From: Opitutaceae bacterium | Lineage (GTDB): Bacteria > Verrucomicrobiota > Verrucomicrobiia > Opitutales > Opitutaceae | Direction: 5' to 3' | NCBI GenBank assembly: GCA_025360455.1 | Contig: JANYCF010000337.1 | Location: 1-36,014, forward strand | DNA length: 36,014 bases | In this document: positions 1-9,665 of the stretch, one piece after another | How the letters are laid out: every line of letters starts with the position of its first letter | Numbering within the stretch: the stretch's first letter is position 1 | Notes under the pieces: model-generated | What the model was told of the DNA's origin: nothing | The model's input: only the letters and a program-made list of their open reading frames with translations | Databases searched by the model: none | Program-made: the position numbers and the translations under genes

Positions 1-1
1 T

Positions 2-2671
2 GCCGCCGACATCAACAATGACGGACGCTTTGATCTCTTCGTGGCCGAGATGGCGGGCACGACCCACTACAAATCAAAAGTCGCGATGGGCGACATGGGC
101 GGGCTCGTGAACTACATGGATACGTTGGTCACGCCCCAATACATGAAGAATGCCGTTTTCCTGAACTCCGGCGCGGACCGGTTTCTCGAAGTGGCCAAGA
201 TGACCGGCCTCGGCAGCACGGACTGGACCTGGTCGCCACGCTTCGAGGATCTCGACAATGATGGTTGGGTCGACCTGCACGTCACCAATGGCATGGTGCG
301 GCCCTTTATTGATTCGGACATGCTGAACAAGATGAAGAAGCTGCAATCCCAGTCGGAAATCATCGCACTAATCAAGAGCAAGCCACCGCAGAAAGAGACG
401 CACCTTGCGTTTCATAACGACCACAATCTCCGCTTCACCAAAGTTCAAAAAGACTGGGGCCTCGATCATACCGGCGTCAGTTTCGGTTCGGCTTTGGCGG
501 ATCTGGACAACGACGGCGACCTCGATCTCGTCTATGTTAATTTCGACGATACGGTCAGTCTTTATCGCAATGATTGTCCGACCGGCAACAGCATTATCAT
601 TCAGCTGCAGGGCAAGGGGAGTAATAAATTCGGCGTCGGTGCGCAGGCCTTTGCCCAGACGAGCCAGGGTTTGCAAACTCGCCGGGTTTCGGTGGCGCGC
701 GGCGCGCTTTCCTCCTCGGCGCCGATCATGCATTTTGGCCTCGGTACGGACACAAGCGTCGCTGAACTTGAGATTCGTTGGCCCAGTGGTCAGGTGCAGA
801 AGATAAAAAATCTCGCGGCTAATGCGCGCTACGTCATCACCGAGCCCGCCGGTCCGGCTAAGTTGCCCGCTGCGGTTCGCAGTCAGCCGATCGATCTAGG
901 ATATTTTCAGGATCAAGCGCCGGCCCTCGGGTTGGACTTCGTCAATCAGGAGCGGGTTTTCAATGATATGGCGCGGCCCGGACAGTCGCTGCTGCCGAAT
1001 CGCATGAACACACTCGGTGGCGGGATCGCCTGGGGCGATGCCAACGGCGACGGCTATCCCGATTTATTTTTCGCCGGCGGCGCGGGGCACGGCAGCGCGC
1101 TTTATCTCAATGACGGCCACGGCCACTACGCCCGCTCCCGGCAGCAACAGCCGTGGGACGACACCATCGAACGCGAGGCCATGTCCGCTCTCTTCATCGA
1201 TGTGAATCGTGATGGAGCCATGGATCTCTTAGTGACTGCAGGGGGCGTCGAGGTTGATAAAACCAGCGAGCTGCTGCGCAGCCATCTGTATCTCAACAAC
1301 GGCAGCGGAAAATTCACGGAGGCGCCGGCCAGCCAGTTCAAATTGCCGCCATTTTCCGCGTCAGTCGTATGTGCTGCCGACTTTGACCACACCGGGGCGC
1401 TCGGCGTTTTCATTGGTGGCCGCGTCGTGCCGGGCGAATATCCCACTACGCCTGATTCGACGCTGCTCGCCAACCGCGATGGTAATCTGGTCGACGTGAC
1501 CGATGTCGCCTGCCCGGCTTTGCGCAAGTGCGGCATGATCACTGCGGCGCTCTGGACCGACACCGACGGGGATGGGTGGGCTGATCTCCTGGTCACTGGC
1601 GAATGGATGTCGCTCCGTCTTTTCCACAACAAGGGCAATGGTACGTTTACCGAGACGACGGCGGAGGCGGGCTTCGCCGACCAAACCGGCTGGTGGAATT
1701 CGCTGACCGCAGCCGACGTCAATCACGATGGCGCCATCGATTACATCGCCGGCAATGTCGGCCTGAATACTAAGTACCATGCCAACAAAGAGCATCCGGC
1801 CGGCATCTTCTACGTAGACGTCGAGAAGAACGGAAAATGCGAAATCATCGAGAGTGAATACGAGGGAGATAAACTCTTCCCGGTGCGTGGACGCAGCTGC
1901 TCCTCGCGCGCGATGCCGAGCTTGAAGGAAAAATTTCCAACGTTCCATGATTGGGGCGCCGCATTGCTGCCTGAAATCTATACGGATGAAAAGCTGGCCG
2001 GCGCGCTGCATCTCACGGCGAACCAACTCGCCTCGGGTGTATTTATCAACGATGGCCACGGCCATTTCACGTTCCGCGAATTTCCACGGCTGGCGCAGAC
2101 TTCGCCGATCTTTGGTACGGCGGCATTCGATGTGAATGGCGACGGTAACGTTGATATTTTCGCCACCCAGAATTTTCACGGTCCGCAGGTGGAGACCGGA
2201 CGTTTTGATGGTGGCATCAGTCTGCTGCTGCTCGGAGATGGGAAGGGTGGATTTACAGCGGCCACTCCGGCGCAGAGCGGAATCGCGATTCCTGGTGAAG
2301 GACGTGGGGTGGCTGTGGGTGATCTGAATCAGGACGGCCGCCCCGATCTTGTTCTGACGCGCACCAATGATTCAACCGTAGCGTATCTTAATCGGAGCAA
2401 GGCAGGTCAGGCCTTCGCGATTAAATTGAAAGGTGCGGCGGGAAATCTCGATGCAATCGGCGCGAAGATCACGGTGCACTTTAAGAACGGGACCGCGCAA
2501 GCGACCGAGTTGGATGCCGGATCCGGCTATCTTTCGCAGTCGGAGCCGTTGGCTTTCTTTGGCTACGCCACTGGTAACGAGCCGGTGGGCATCGATGTCA
2601 TCTGGCCCGATGGCAAGAAGACGAACCATGCGTTCAAGGCCGGTGTGTCGAAGATCGAATTACAGCCCTAA
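2..2671 (+). CDS. FG-GAP/VCBS repeat protein with two ASPIC/UnbV domains (CRTAC1 family), 5' end outside window
   Basis: The frame is already open at base 2, and the first visible codons read DINNDGRFDLF, a calcium-binding FG-GAP/VCBS loop, so the real start lies upstream of the window. More loops of this type (DLDNDGWVDL, DLDNDGDLDL, DANGDGYPDL, DVNRDGAMDL, DTDGDGWADL, DVNHDGAIDY, DVNGDGNVDI, DLNQDGRPDL) run through the 889 visible residues. An ASPIC/UnbV domain sits near residues 193-283 and a second, more divergent one closes the protein near 803-888 (it includes IGAKITVHFKNG and IDVIWPDG). So the protein is two propeller-plus-UnbV units in tandem. Family members are extracytoplasmic and of unknown function, probably in surface binding or adhesion. 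It stops 65 bases before a cytochrome operon, but a terminator lies between them. Confidence 0.9.
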   Translation, partial: AADINNDGRFDLFVAEMAGTTHYKSKVAMGDMGGLVNYMDTLVTPQYMKNAVFLNSGADRFLEVAKMTGLGSTDWTWSPRFEDLDNDGWVDLHVTNGMVRPFIDSDMLNKMKKLQSQSEIIALIKSKPPQKETHLAFHNDHNLRFTKVQKDWGLDHTGVSFGSALADLDNDGDLDLVYVNFDDTVSLYRNDCPTGNSIIIQLQGKGSNKFGVGAQAFAQTSQGLQTRRVSVARGALSSSAPIMHFGLGTDTSVAELEIRWPSGQVQKIKNLAANARYVITEPAGPAKLPAAVRSQPIDLGYFQDQAPALGLDFVNQERVFNDMARPGQSLLPNRMNTLGGGIAWGDANGDGYPDLFFAGGAGHGSALYLNDGHGHYARSRQQQPWDDTIEREAMSALFIDVNRDGAMDLLVTAGGVEVDKTSELLRSHLYLNNGSGKFTEAPASQFKLPPFSASVVCAADFDHTGALGVFIGGRVVPGEYPTTPDSTLLANRDGNLVDVTDVACPALRKCGMITAALWTDTDGDGWADLLVTGEWMSLRLFHNKGNGTFTETTAEAGFADQTGWWNSLTAADVNHDGAIDYIAGNVGLNTKYHANKEHPAGIFYVDVEKNGKCEIIESEYEGDKLFPVRGRSCSSRAMPSLKEKFPTFHDWGAALLPEIYTDEKLAGALHLTANQLASGVFINDGHGHFTFREFPRLAQTSPIFGTAAFDVNGDGNVDIFATQNFHGPQVETGRFDGGISLLLLGDGKGGFTAATPAQSGIAIPGEGRGVAVGDLNQDGRPDLVLTRTNDSTVAYLNRSKAGQAFAIKLKGAAGNLDAIGAKITVHFKNGTAQATELDAGSGYLSQSEPLAFFGYATGNEPVGIDVIWPDGKKTNHAFKAGVSKIELQP

Positions 2672-2698
2672 CCGACGCGATTTTTTGTCTACCCCGCG

Positions 2699-2728
2699 CC
2701 GCCGGTCGCACGTAGGACCGGCGGTTTT
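2699..2728 (+). terminator. intrinsic terminator after the CRTAC1-type gene
   Basis: A perfect 9-bp stem (CCGCCGGTC at 2699-2707, GACCGGCGG at 2716-2724) with an 8-base loop is followed at once by TTTT. It begins 27 bases after the stop codon of the FG-GAP/UnbV gene, on the same strand. It probably separates that gene from the cytochrome operon starting at 2737, although the run of T is short and read-through is possible. Confidence 0.7.
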
Positions 2729-2736
2729 ATCCCAAT

Positions 2737-5319
2737 ATGATGCCGAGTGAAACATCCGCCTCATCAAACCTTGCGCCTCGTACGCGTGGCGGCCGCGCGT
2801 GGTATCTCGTTGGCGGGTTGGTGCTGATGCTCGGAGTGGGGGTGGGTCTTTTCGCGCACTATTTCAGAAAAGCCGAAACGACTCCTGCACTGCGCGGCCA
2901 GATAGTTGCTCATAATCTGGGATGTTTCGCTTGTCATGGGGTAGATGGTCGTGGCGGGGTGGCCGATCCGGGTTCGCGCAGTGGAGTGGTGCCGGGCTGG
3001 GACGGACCGACCGTTGCGACCTATGCGCAGAACGACGCGGAAGTAATCGAGTGGATTGTCGATGGGAAACCGGTGCGGTTAAAGGACGCGGATATCAACG
3101 CCGGTCGCAAACCGCTTCTGCCCATGCCTGCGTATCGCGGCAAAATCTCACAGCAAGAGCTCGCCGATTTGATGGTGTATTTCCGTACGGTGTCGGCTTT
3201 CGATACAAATATCACGGTCCTTGCCTACGAAGGTATGCACGAGGCAAATAAACTCGGCTGCTTTGCGTGTCATGGCCAGGGCGGGGTGGGTGGTGCGATA
3301 AATCCCGGGAGTTTCAAAGGCCACATCCCCGCGTGGGATGGCGAAGAATACGCGGAGATCGTGCGCGACGAAGGTGAACTGCGCGAGTGGATCATGGGCG
3401 GTTATCCCATGAGGTTGTGGGAAAATCCGGCGGCGCGGCATTTCCTTGACGGTCAGATCGTACAAATGCCCGCGTACCGTCGCGTGATCAGTGATGATCA
3501 ATTGGCGAAGATTATGGGTTATATCCAGTGGCGCCGAACCGCGCGCAAGCCGGCCGAGTTGCACGATCCCGCAGTGCCAACCTTTCCTGCGGAGACGGGC
3601 CGGCCAGCTTCTCCGAGTTACCGTTCACCCCAGTATATCTGTCTTTCGCCGGACGGGTTGAAAACCTACGTCGTGAATTATACGGCGGCGTTGGTTTCGG
3701 TTCTCGATGTCAAAGAACACAAAGTGGTCGGCGAAATTCCCGTCAGTGCCCGTCCGACGCAGGCAAAGTTTTCGCCGGATGGCCGGTTTCTTTATGTCAG
3801 CTGCACATGGGCGGAGAAAATCGATGTCATTGATATCGCTCAGGGGAAAGTCATCCGCTCGCTGACGGCGGGATTTGAACCTTGTGGACTGAGTGTTTCC
3901 GTCGATGGCAAGCGGTTGTTCGTGACGAATGTCGTTTCCAGTACGGTATCGATTCTTGATGTAGAAACGGGCCGCACGCTATCGGAGACGCCGGTTGGCC
4001 GTCAGCCGCGGTTCGCGACGCTCACGCCCGACGGCTCACGGCTGGCGGTCTCGAATGGGCTCTCGCCTTGGATTTCGCTGCTCGATCCGAATGATGGCCG
4101 GGAGATCGGGCGCTATGACATGGGCCGCGCCTCGATGCTGCGCGAGATCGTTTGCAGCAAGGATGGGCATTGGGTGTTTGTCACGAATCTCGTTTCCCAC
4201 AATGAAGTGCCGACGGTTCAGATGGAGCGCGGTTGGATCAACTCGAATGGGTTCTCTGTGCTGGATCTGACGCAGTCGAATCGCCGCGTCACGTTGCTCC
4301 TCGACCAGCTGCTGTCCGGTGCGACGAATCCCTGTGGCATCGCGCTGTCGTCGGACGCAAAGCGACTCTACGTGAGCCTCGCGGGCATTCACGAAATTGC
4401 GATCATCGATCTGCCGGCCGCGCTCGCGCTCGCTGAACAGGCCAAGACGCCGTTGGAAATTCAACGACTCGAGGAAAACGTCGAGATTCTGCAACAGAAG
4501 AAAATCGCCCGACGTTTACCCGCAGGCGGTTTCGGGCCGCGCTCGTTGGCGTTGAGCGAGGCCACAGGCGAGTTGTGGGTGGCGAATTATTTCAGTGATA
4601 ACGTCACCGTGCTCGATGCCGAGACTGGAGCGGTTCGTGCCACGATTCCACTCGGACCCGTGCAGGAAATGTCCGAGTGGCGCAAAGGCGAACTGATGGC
4701 GAACGACGGCCGGATCACTTATCAGAATTGGATCAGTTGCACGAGTTGCCACCAGGAGGACACGACGAGTGACGGCTTAAATTGGGATCTCGCGAATGAT
4801 GGGCTCGGCAATGCGAAGAACAATAAATCGTTGCAGGATGCGCACAATACGCCGCCGTTGATGTGGGCCGGTGTCCGCATGGATCTGCCCGATGGGATGC
4901 GGGCGGGGCAACGGTTTCAAGGCTTCGTGCCGGTGGAGTCTGTTCAGGGGCCGATGGTGGAGTACCTCTCGCATCCCGATCGCGCGCCGAATCCGTACCG
5001 CACGATCAACCCCGAGACCCTTGAGCGCGGTAAGAAACTTTATACCCTTGCCGGCTGCGTCTTGTGCCATCCTGCGCCGTTGTTCACCGATTTGAAATTT
5101 CACGACGTCGGTTTCGGTGCACCGAACGATTTTAGAAACCGTTTCGATACCCCGACGCTGCATAGCGTGTATCGTACCGCGCCTTATCTCCACGACGGCA
5201 GCGCGCCGGATTTGCTCACGCTGTTTACCGAGCACAACCCGAACGACGTGCATGGTCGGACCAAGGGTTTCACCACGCAGGAACTGGACGATTTGCTAAC
5301 CTACGTGAGGAGTCTGTGA
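2737..5319 (+). CDS. membrane-anchored multihaem cytochrome c / YVTN beta-propeller / MauG-like fusion
   Basis: This 860-aa protein starts with a single hydrophobic anchor (about residues 22-42). Two cytochrome c domains follow, each with a CFACH haem motif (C63 and C175) and a downstream MPAYR segment that fits the usual axial-methionine region. A YVTN-type propeller occupies about residues 295-640, with repeated SPDG...VxD blades. The C-terminal part has CTSCH (C668) and CVLCH (C775) and ends like di-haem peroxidases of the MauG/CcpA type (TPTLHSVYRTAPYLHDGS). Four CxxCH motifs in all. It probably faces the periplasm and handles electrons or oxidises a partner; the substrate is unknown. It is the first gene of a coupled operon. 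Two start codons are adjacent (2737, 2740) and I see no good ribosome site in front of them. Confidence 0.88.
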   Translation: MMPSETSASSNLAPRTRGGRAWYLVGGLVLMLGVGVGLFAHYFRKAETTPALRGQIVAHNLGCFACHGVDGRGGVADPGSRSGVVPGWDGPTVATYAQNDAEVIEWIVDGKPVRLKDADINAGRKPLLPMPAYRGKISQQELADLMVYFRTVSAFDTNITVLAYEGMHEANKLGCFACHGQGGVGGAINPGSFKGHIPAWDGEEYAEIVRDEGELREWIMGGYPMRLWENPAARHFLDGQIVQMPAYRRVISDDQLAKIMGYIQWRRTARKPAELHDPAVPTFPAETGRPASPSYRSPQYICLSPDGLKTYVVNYTAALVSVLDVKEHKVVGEIPVSARPTQAKFSPDGRFLYVSCTWAEKIDVIDIAQGKVIRSLTAGFEPCGLSVSVDGKRLFVTNVVSSTVSILDVETGRTLSETPVGRQPRFATLTPDGSRLAVSNGLSPWISLLDPNDGREIGRYDMGRASMLREIVCSKDGHWVFVTNLVSHNEVPTVQMERGWINSNGFSVLDLTQSNRRVTLLLDQLLSGATNPCGIALSSDAKRLYVSLAGIHEIAIIDLPAALALAEQAKTPLEIQRLEENVEILQQKKIARRLPAGGFGPRSLALSEATGELWVANYFSDNVTVLDAETGAVRATIPLGPVQEMSEWRKGELMANDGRITYQNWISCTSCHQEDTTSDGLNWDLANDGLGNAKNNKSLQDAHNTPPLMWAGVRMDLPDGMRAGQRFQGFVPVESVQGPMVEYLSHPDRAPNPYRTINPETLERGKKLYTLAGCVLCHPAPLFTDLKFHDVGFGAPNDFRNRFDTPTLHSVYRTAPYLHDGSAPDLLTLFTEHNPNDVHGRTKGFTTQELDDLLTYVRSL
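5307..5312 (+). promoter_or_regulatory. Shine-Dalgarno site fixing the start of the second cytochrome gene
   Basis: GAGGAG lies inside the last codons of the upstream cytochrome gene, six bases before ATG 5319. That ATG shares its A with the upstream TGA stop (5317-5319). This supports translational coupling and fixes the start, which matters because the codons just downstream lie in a palindromic repeat. Confidence 0.65.
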
Positions 5320-8300
5320 TGAATTTTGAGCACCTCATTGAAAATCTGGAGCAACCGTTATTAGCGTCTTGGGTAGGGCGTGACCACTGGGCGCACCGTA
5401 AGGACCTTCGCGGACGGCCCAGCGGTCCGTCCCTACCGGCGCTTCCGCGCCCGATACTAACTGCATTTGGCCTCGCGCTCTGGTTTTTCTGCGCATTACC
5501 GCTACTCGTGCATGCCGCTCCTGAGGCTTTCGATCCGAATGCCGCTTATCAACCCGGCGGCCTGGCTTATCCGTATGGCGTGCTCTCGCCGGAACTCGTG
5601 CGGGAAGTGCTGCGAGTTGATGCCGGTAATCCGCCTTCGCGCTTCGGCAAACTCATGAGCAAGCAATGGGCCTACGGCGCAACATGGTCCCGGGAGAATT
5701 TGCGGCCGGTTCCGAATCCGCATCCTGCACCTGAACCTCAACCGCAGCGTGATCATCCGTTCGACGTCGCCGTCTGCGGCGATGGAACCAAAGCATACAT
5801 CAGCCTGCTTGGTTCCGAAATGAGGCCAGGTTCTGAGGTTGCCGTTTACGACGTGACTTCAGGCAAGATGACCAAGCGGATTCTGCTTAAACTCGCGGGT
5901 GAGTCCGGCCCGGCGGGTTCCGCGCCGATGCGGCTGCATCTGCATCCGAACGGCCGGCATTTGTTCGTCGGCAATCGGTTTTCAAATTTCATCAGTGTCA
6001 TCGACACGAAGCGCGATGCGGTCGTGTTTGAGATTCCAATAGATTTCTACGCGCAGGGAATGACTTTTTCGCCTGACGGAAAAATGGCCTGGGTCGCTAA
6101 CCGCTATCTCGATGAGGTGTTCGTGATCGATATCGATGCGAACGGCGATCAGTTTTCTGCGAAGATGCGCGTGATCGGCGGGCTCAACGATCACGCCTAC
6201 TTTGCGCCGGACGGCATCGGTAAGATCATGCAGCAAAATTGTGGTACGACGGGATGCCATGAGATGAAGCGTGGTGGATTTGTGGCCGGTGCCGATCTTC
6301 GCGAGAGTTTCACTTCAGCACTTGATCACATTGTTCCCGGTTCTTCCATGCAGAGTCGTTTGTTGCGCGCGGTCACTAGGACGCGTGATGGAGGGTACGC
6401 CGACACGATGCCGCTCTTCCAGAGCCATGCGAACAAGACCGTCGTCTTCGGCGATCCGGCGCATGACGCCAACTATCAGGCGATCGCGAAGTGGATCGAT
6501 TCCACCCTGATCGGACCCGGCATCGATGTGGGCAATCCCCGCAGCAAGCCGAGTATCGTCACGCTCAGTTCGGATGGTCGCCATCTCTTCGTCGGCAACA
6601 CCGGTACGCAGGATATCTCGATTGTCGATACGCGCAGTAACAAGGAGGTGGGGGCGATCTACCTTCAGAATGTTACCAACGAGCTGAAAATTCTGCGCTC
6701 CCCGAAAACCGGCGACGATTGGTTATTCGTCACGACGATGGGCGTCGGTTTCGGCACGGCCAAGGAACGCGATCCATGGGCCGGCGAGACGTGGGACCGC
6801 GCCAACGCCGCGTCGCAGTACACCGTCTGGCGCGATCCCAACACCGCGGCGGTCTTCGCCAAGGACAAGCAGGAAGTCCTCGGGCCGTTCGAGGCAACCG
6901 ATGGCACCGCGAACTTCAAGTTCCGCGATATCCAAAACGATTACGTGCTCATCAACGTCAGCAAGTTGTCGATCCCCGAGGAGTCGCCGAAGTCAGGGCT
7001 GAACTATCTGTTGAAAGCGAATCGCTATGAGGCGCACCGAAATTGGGTGCGCTACACGTCGGATACCGCGGAGTCGATGTACCCGGACACGAAGGGCGAT
7101 ATTCCGCCGGAGCTCATGCGCGTCGTGGGCGCGCTGCCGGACAAGGCGGTGGTCGTGGGCGACCGGATCTTTGTGGCGATGCAAGGTTCCGGCGAAGTGC
7201 AGGAACTGCAGGTCAACGTCGATGCTGCTGATCCCAGCGAGATCCTCATGCCGATCCGCAATTACGTTACTGGGGCGCAGCCTTTTGGCATTGCGGCGGG
7301 AGTGCCGGGCACGCCATCGGCCGGAAAACTTTTCGTCGCCAATTTCTACGGCAGCTCGCTCTCAGTGATCGATCGCCAGACGGGTGCGATGCATGAGTTT
7401 CCGACTGATCCGGCTCTCTATAAATTGCCCTTGGGCATCACCAGTGCGGAACGCGGCGAGTTTCTCGTGCACACTTCGGCCTTCACGAGTGATAACGATC
7501 AGTCGTGCGTCAGTTGCCACTACCGCGAACTCAACGACGGGCGTGGCTGGGGTGTCAGCCAGATTCAGGGTCAGGAATATCTCACCGGGCAGGACAAGGT
7601 CGGCAATCTCGTCGAGGGCACGACGATGCTGCCGCCGCAGCAAAAGAGTTTGTGGGGCATCCAGCCGTTCTTTCTCGAAGGCTCGCTCTCGATCTACGAT
7701 CCGCGCTCGATGCTGATGGAGCATTGCCCCGCAGACGATTTCAAGGACATCACCGGGCAGGGAGACTTCCGCGACATCGAGGCACATGCACCGGTCCTCG
7801 CCGTGCAGGACATTCAATCGAAGACGACATCGGCAGCCGGCAACGAATCGAATCTCGAGGAACGGCGCGCGGAATTCTTCCGGCGCACGTCGCTCAAATA
7901 CTTTGGAAAATCTTTTGTGCTGCGGGATTTTCAACGCTTCGTCGGTGAGTGGCAGGCGCACGAACCACGGTTGATGCCGAATCCGTTTGATCAGAATTCG
8001 GCTTCCGTGAGTCGCGGCAAAGCGTTGTTTAACCACCCGCAGCTCGGCTGTGCGTCGTGTCATCCGGCACCGCATTTTGCGAAAAAAGATTTCCCCAACA
8101 ATCCCCGGCAGGTCGTGCCGCCGCAGGTGCCCTTAAGCGTGCGCGATAGCGGCTTCACGCTGATCAGTATGTACCGGCTCGATTACATGGCCGGGATTCG
8201 CCACGACCTCGAGCCGTGGGACATCGGCCGCGCCGAAACTCCGGGTCAGAACCAGCACATCACGCCGCTCCAGCTGCGCGGCGCGTGGGATCGCCCTCCG

Positions 8301-8591
8301 CTTTTCTTGCACAATGCCATGGCCCGTTCGTTACGCGAAGTCATCGCGGCTCCCGGTGTACCCGGACTGGGTTGGTTCAAATATGAGCCGCTATTCGGTG
8401 GTGAGCCGGAGCGGCCCGGTCGGCGTGAAATCGGTTTCAATGAAACGTATATGATTCCGAAGGGAACGCCCGCGGCGAAAGTTCACCTTCAAACCGGTGG
8501 ACGCATCGCGAGCGATGCCCACGGCGGCACTTCGCAGCTCACCCCGCAGCAGATCGACGATCTGGTGAATTACCTGGAGACCATCGAATGA
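5319..8591 (+). CDS. exported beta-propeller/cytochrome c protein, MauG-like C-terminus
   Basis: The ATG at 5319 overlaps the upstream stop by one base and has a good ribosome site. The 1090-aa product has an unusually long n-region of about 45 residues, part of it encoded by a palindromic repeat (residues 19-39), before a signal core (ILTAFGLALWFFCALPLLVHA). I find no ATG, GTG or TTG in frame between the repeat and that core. Propeller sequence follows, interrupted near residues 300-400 by a cytochrome-like insert with a C-x4-C-H motif (C308, C313, H314) and a region resembling planctomycete-type cytochromes (IVPGSSMQSRLLRAV). More blades lead to CVSCH (C730) and CASCH (C911) in a MauG-like C-terminus (TPLQLRGAWDRPPLFLHNA). 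It is probably a periplasmic redox partner of the preceding cytochrome. Substrate unknown. Confidence 0.85.
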   Translation: MNFEHLIENLEQPLLASWVGRDHWAHRKDLRGRPSGPSLPALPRPILTAFGLALWFFCALPLLVHAAPEAFDPNAAYQPGGLAYPYGVLSPELVREVLRVDAGNPPSRFGKLMSKQWAYGATWSRENLRPVPNPHPAPEPQPQRDHPFDVAVCGDGTKAYISLLGSEMRPGSEVAVYDVTSGKMTKRILLKLAGESGPAGSAPMRLHLHPNGRHLFVGNRFSNFISVIDTKRDAVVFEIPIDFYAQGMTFSPDGKMAWVANRYLDEVFVIDIDANGDQFSAKMRVIGGLNDHAYFAPDGIGKIMQQNCGTTGCHEMKRGGFVAGADLRESFTSALDHIVPGSSMQSRLLRAVTRTRDGGYADTMPLFQSHANKTVVFGDPAHDANYQAIAKWIDSTLIGPGIDVGNPRSKPSIVTLSSDGRHLFVGNTGTQDISIVDTRSNKEVGAIYLQNVTNELKILRSPKTGDDWLFVTTMGVGFGTAKERDPWAGETWDRANAASQYTVWRDPNTAAVFAKDKQEVLGPFEATDGTANFKFRDIQNDYVLINVSKLSIPEESPKSGLNYLLKANRYEAHRNWVRYTSDTAESMYPDTKGDIPPELMRVVGALPDKAVVVGDRIFVAMQGSGEVQELQVNVDAADPSEILMPIRNYVTGAQPFGIAAGVPGTPSAGKLFVANFYGSSLSVIDRQTGAMHEFPTDPALYKLPLGITSAERGEFLVHTSAFTSDNDQSCVSCHYRELNDGRGWGVSQIQGQEYLTGQDKVGNLVEGTTMLPPQQKSLWGIQPFFLEGSLSIYDPRSMLMEHCPADDFKDITGQGDFRDIEAHAPVLAVQDIQSKTTSAAGNESNLEERRAEFFRRTSLKYFGKSFVLRDFQRFVGEWQAHEPRLMPNPFDQNSASVSRGKALFNHPQLGCASCHPAPHFAKKDFPNNPRQVVPPQVPLSVRDSGFTLISMYRLDYMAGIRHDLEPWDIGRAETPGQNQHITPLQLRGAWDRPPLFLHNAMARSLREVIAAPGVPGLGWFKYEPLFGGEPERPGRREIGFNETYMIPKGTPAAKVHLQTGGRIASDAHGGTSQLTPQQIDDLVNYLETIE
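5374..5437 (+). repeat. palindromic repeat, family I, inside the second cytochrome gene
   Basis: An imperfect inverted repeat running from TAGGGCGTGACCACTGGGC to GGCCCAGCGGTCCGTCCCTA. The same core appears at about 18544-18623, and its right arm also at 31047-31061, so this is a dispersed family. Here it lies wholly within an open reading frame (codons 19-39 of the gene at 5319), with no stop introduced. The product of that stretch is rich in Arg, Pro and Gly. Confidence 0.75.
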
Positions 8592-9655
8592 GAGCTCATC
8601 TGATAATTATCTTCGTGATCGTGGCGGCTGCGGTTTGTGCCGAAGTACTGCTCAATCATCGTCCGGCCAAGGCGGTCGCGGTCGAGGTTTTCAACGCGGA
8701 GGTCAGCCCTTCTGTTCCCGTGCTCCATGCCGTGGCACTTCGTCATTCGGCGGATGATTCTGTGATGATGGTTATCCCTGCGCTGGAGTTCACGATGGGC
8801 ACGGTTGAAACTTATGCGGATCTGCCGGCCAATCGACTGGTACCAGGGAAAATCAAACCCACGGAGATCAAATTGGCCCGTGGCTGGGAGGGATGGGCCC
8901 AGGAAGATGAACGGCCGGCCCACCCGGTGCGGTTGAAATCTTTCGCGATCGATCGCTACGAAGTCACCAACGTGCAGTACCGGAAATTTCTCTCGGCCGT
9001 GAAGCAGCGCGGGGACATTGCCTGGGCCCATCCCGATCAGCCCACGGGCAAAGATCACACGCCACGCTACTGGAAGGATTTCAACCCGCTGCTCAAAGAT
9101 CCAAACTACGCGAAACTCGCGCAGTATAATGCGGCAACTTTCACAGGCGACACCACTCCGGTGGTGGGTGTGGATTGGTTCGACGCTTATGCCTACGCGA
9201 AGTGGGCGGGCAAACGTCTGCCGACCGAGGCGGAGTGGGAGCTCGCGGCGCGTGGGACCGACAGTCGCCGCTGGCCTTGGGGTAGCGACTGGCAGTGGGG
9301 ACTCTGCAATATCGTGGGAGAAAAACTCGGAGCTGATGTTCGCGCACAGGGCAAGGAAAAGGATGGTTATATTTATCCGGCACCGGTTGGCACCTACCCG
9401 GCGGGTCGCAGTCCGTTCGGTTGCGATGATATGGCGGGCAACGCCGCCGAGTGGGTGGGCGACTGGTATGCCCCGGATGCGTATGCGACGGGGTCCGCCG
9501 ACAATCCGCACGGGCCGAAAAACGGGACGGAGCACGTGGTCCGTGGCGGCAGTTCACAGAATTTACCGAGCAATGTGCGGTGTGCGATCCGAGTCCACCG
9601 TGAGCCGGAGTTCAAAACCTTCACGCTCGGTTTCCGCTGTGCCAAGGATCTCTGA
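8588..9655 (+). CDS. membrane-anchored SUMF1/FGE-like domain protein, catalytic cysteines absent
   Basis: The start overlaps the upstream stop (ATGA at 8588-8591), with a GGAG ribosome site at 8576-8579. The 355-aa protein has an N-terminal signal anchor (LIIIFVIVAAAVCAEVLL) and then a formylglycine-generating-enzyme-sulfatase (SUMF1) fold: IPALEFTMGT, DERPAHPVRLKSFAIDRYEV, WAGKRLPTEAEWELAARG, DMAGNAAEWVGDW, VVRGGSS, and LGFRCAKD at the end. True FGEs have two copper-binding cysteines a few residues after GGS; this protein reads GGSSQNLPSNVRC and lacks both. A formylglycine-making role is therefore unlikely. Other SUMF1-fold proteins (EgtB-, PvdO-like) do different chemistry or only bind partners. 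Lying between two cytochromes and a second SUMF1 protein, it may help assemble or modify them; that is inference. Confidence 0.85.
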   Translation: MRAHLIIIFVIVAAAVCAEVLLNHRPAKAVAVEVFNAEVSPSVPVLHAVALRHSADDSVMMVIPALEFTMGTVETYADLPANRLVPGKIKPTEIKLARGWEGWAQEDERPAHPVRLKSFAIDRYEVTNVQYRKFLSAVKQRGDIAWAHPDQPTGKDHTPRYWKDFNPLLKDPNYAKLAQYNAATFTGDTTPVVGVDWFDAYAYAKWAGKRLPTEAEWELAARGTDSRRWPWGSDWQWGLCNIVGEKLGADVRAQGKEKDGYIYPAPVGTYPAGRSPFGCDDMAGNAAEWVGDWYAPDAYATGSADNPHGPKNGTEHVVRGGSSQNLPSNVRCAIRVHREPEFKTFTLGFRCAKDL

Positions 9656-9665
9656 CGCCCTCGCC

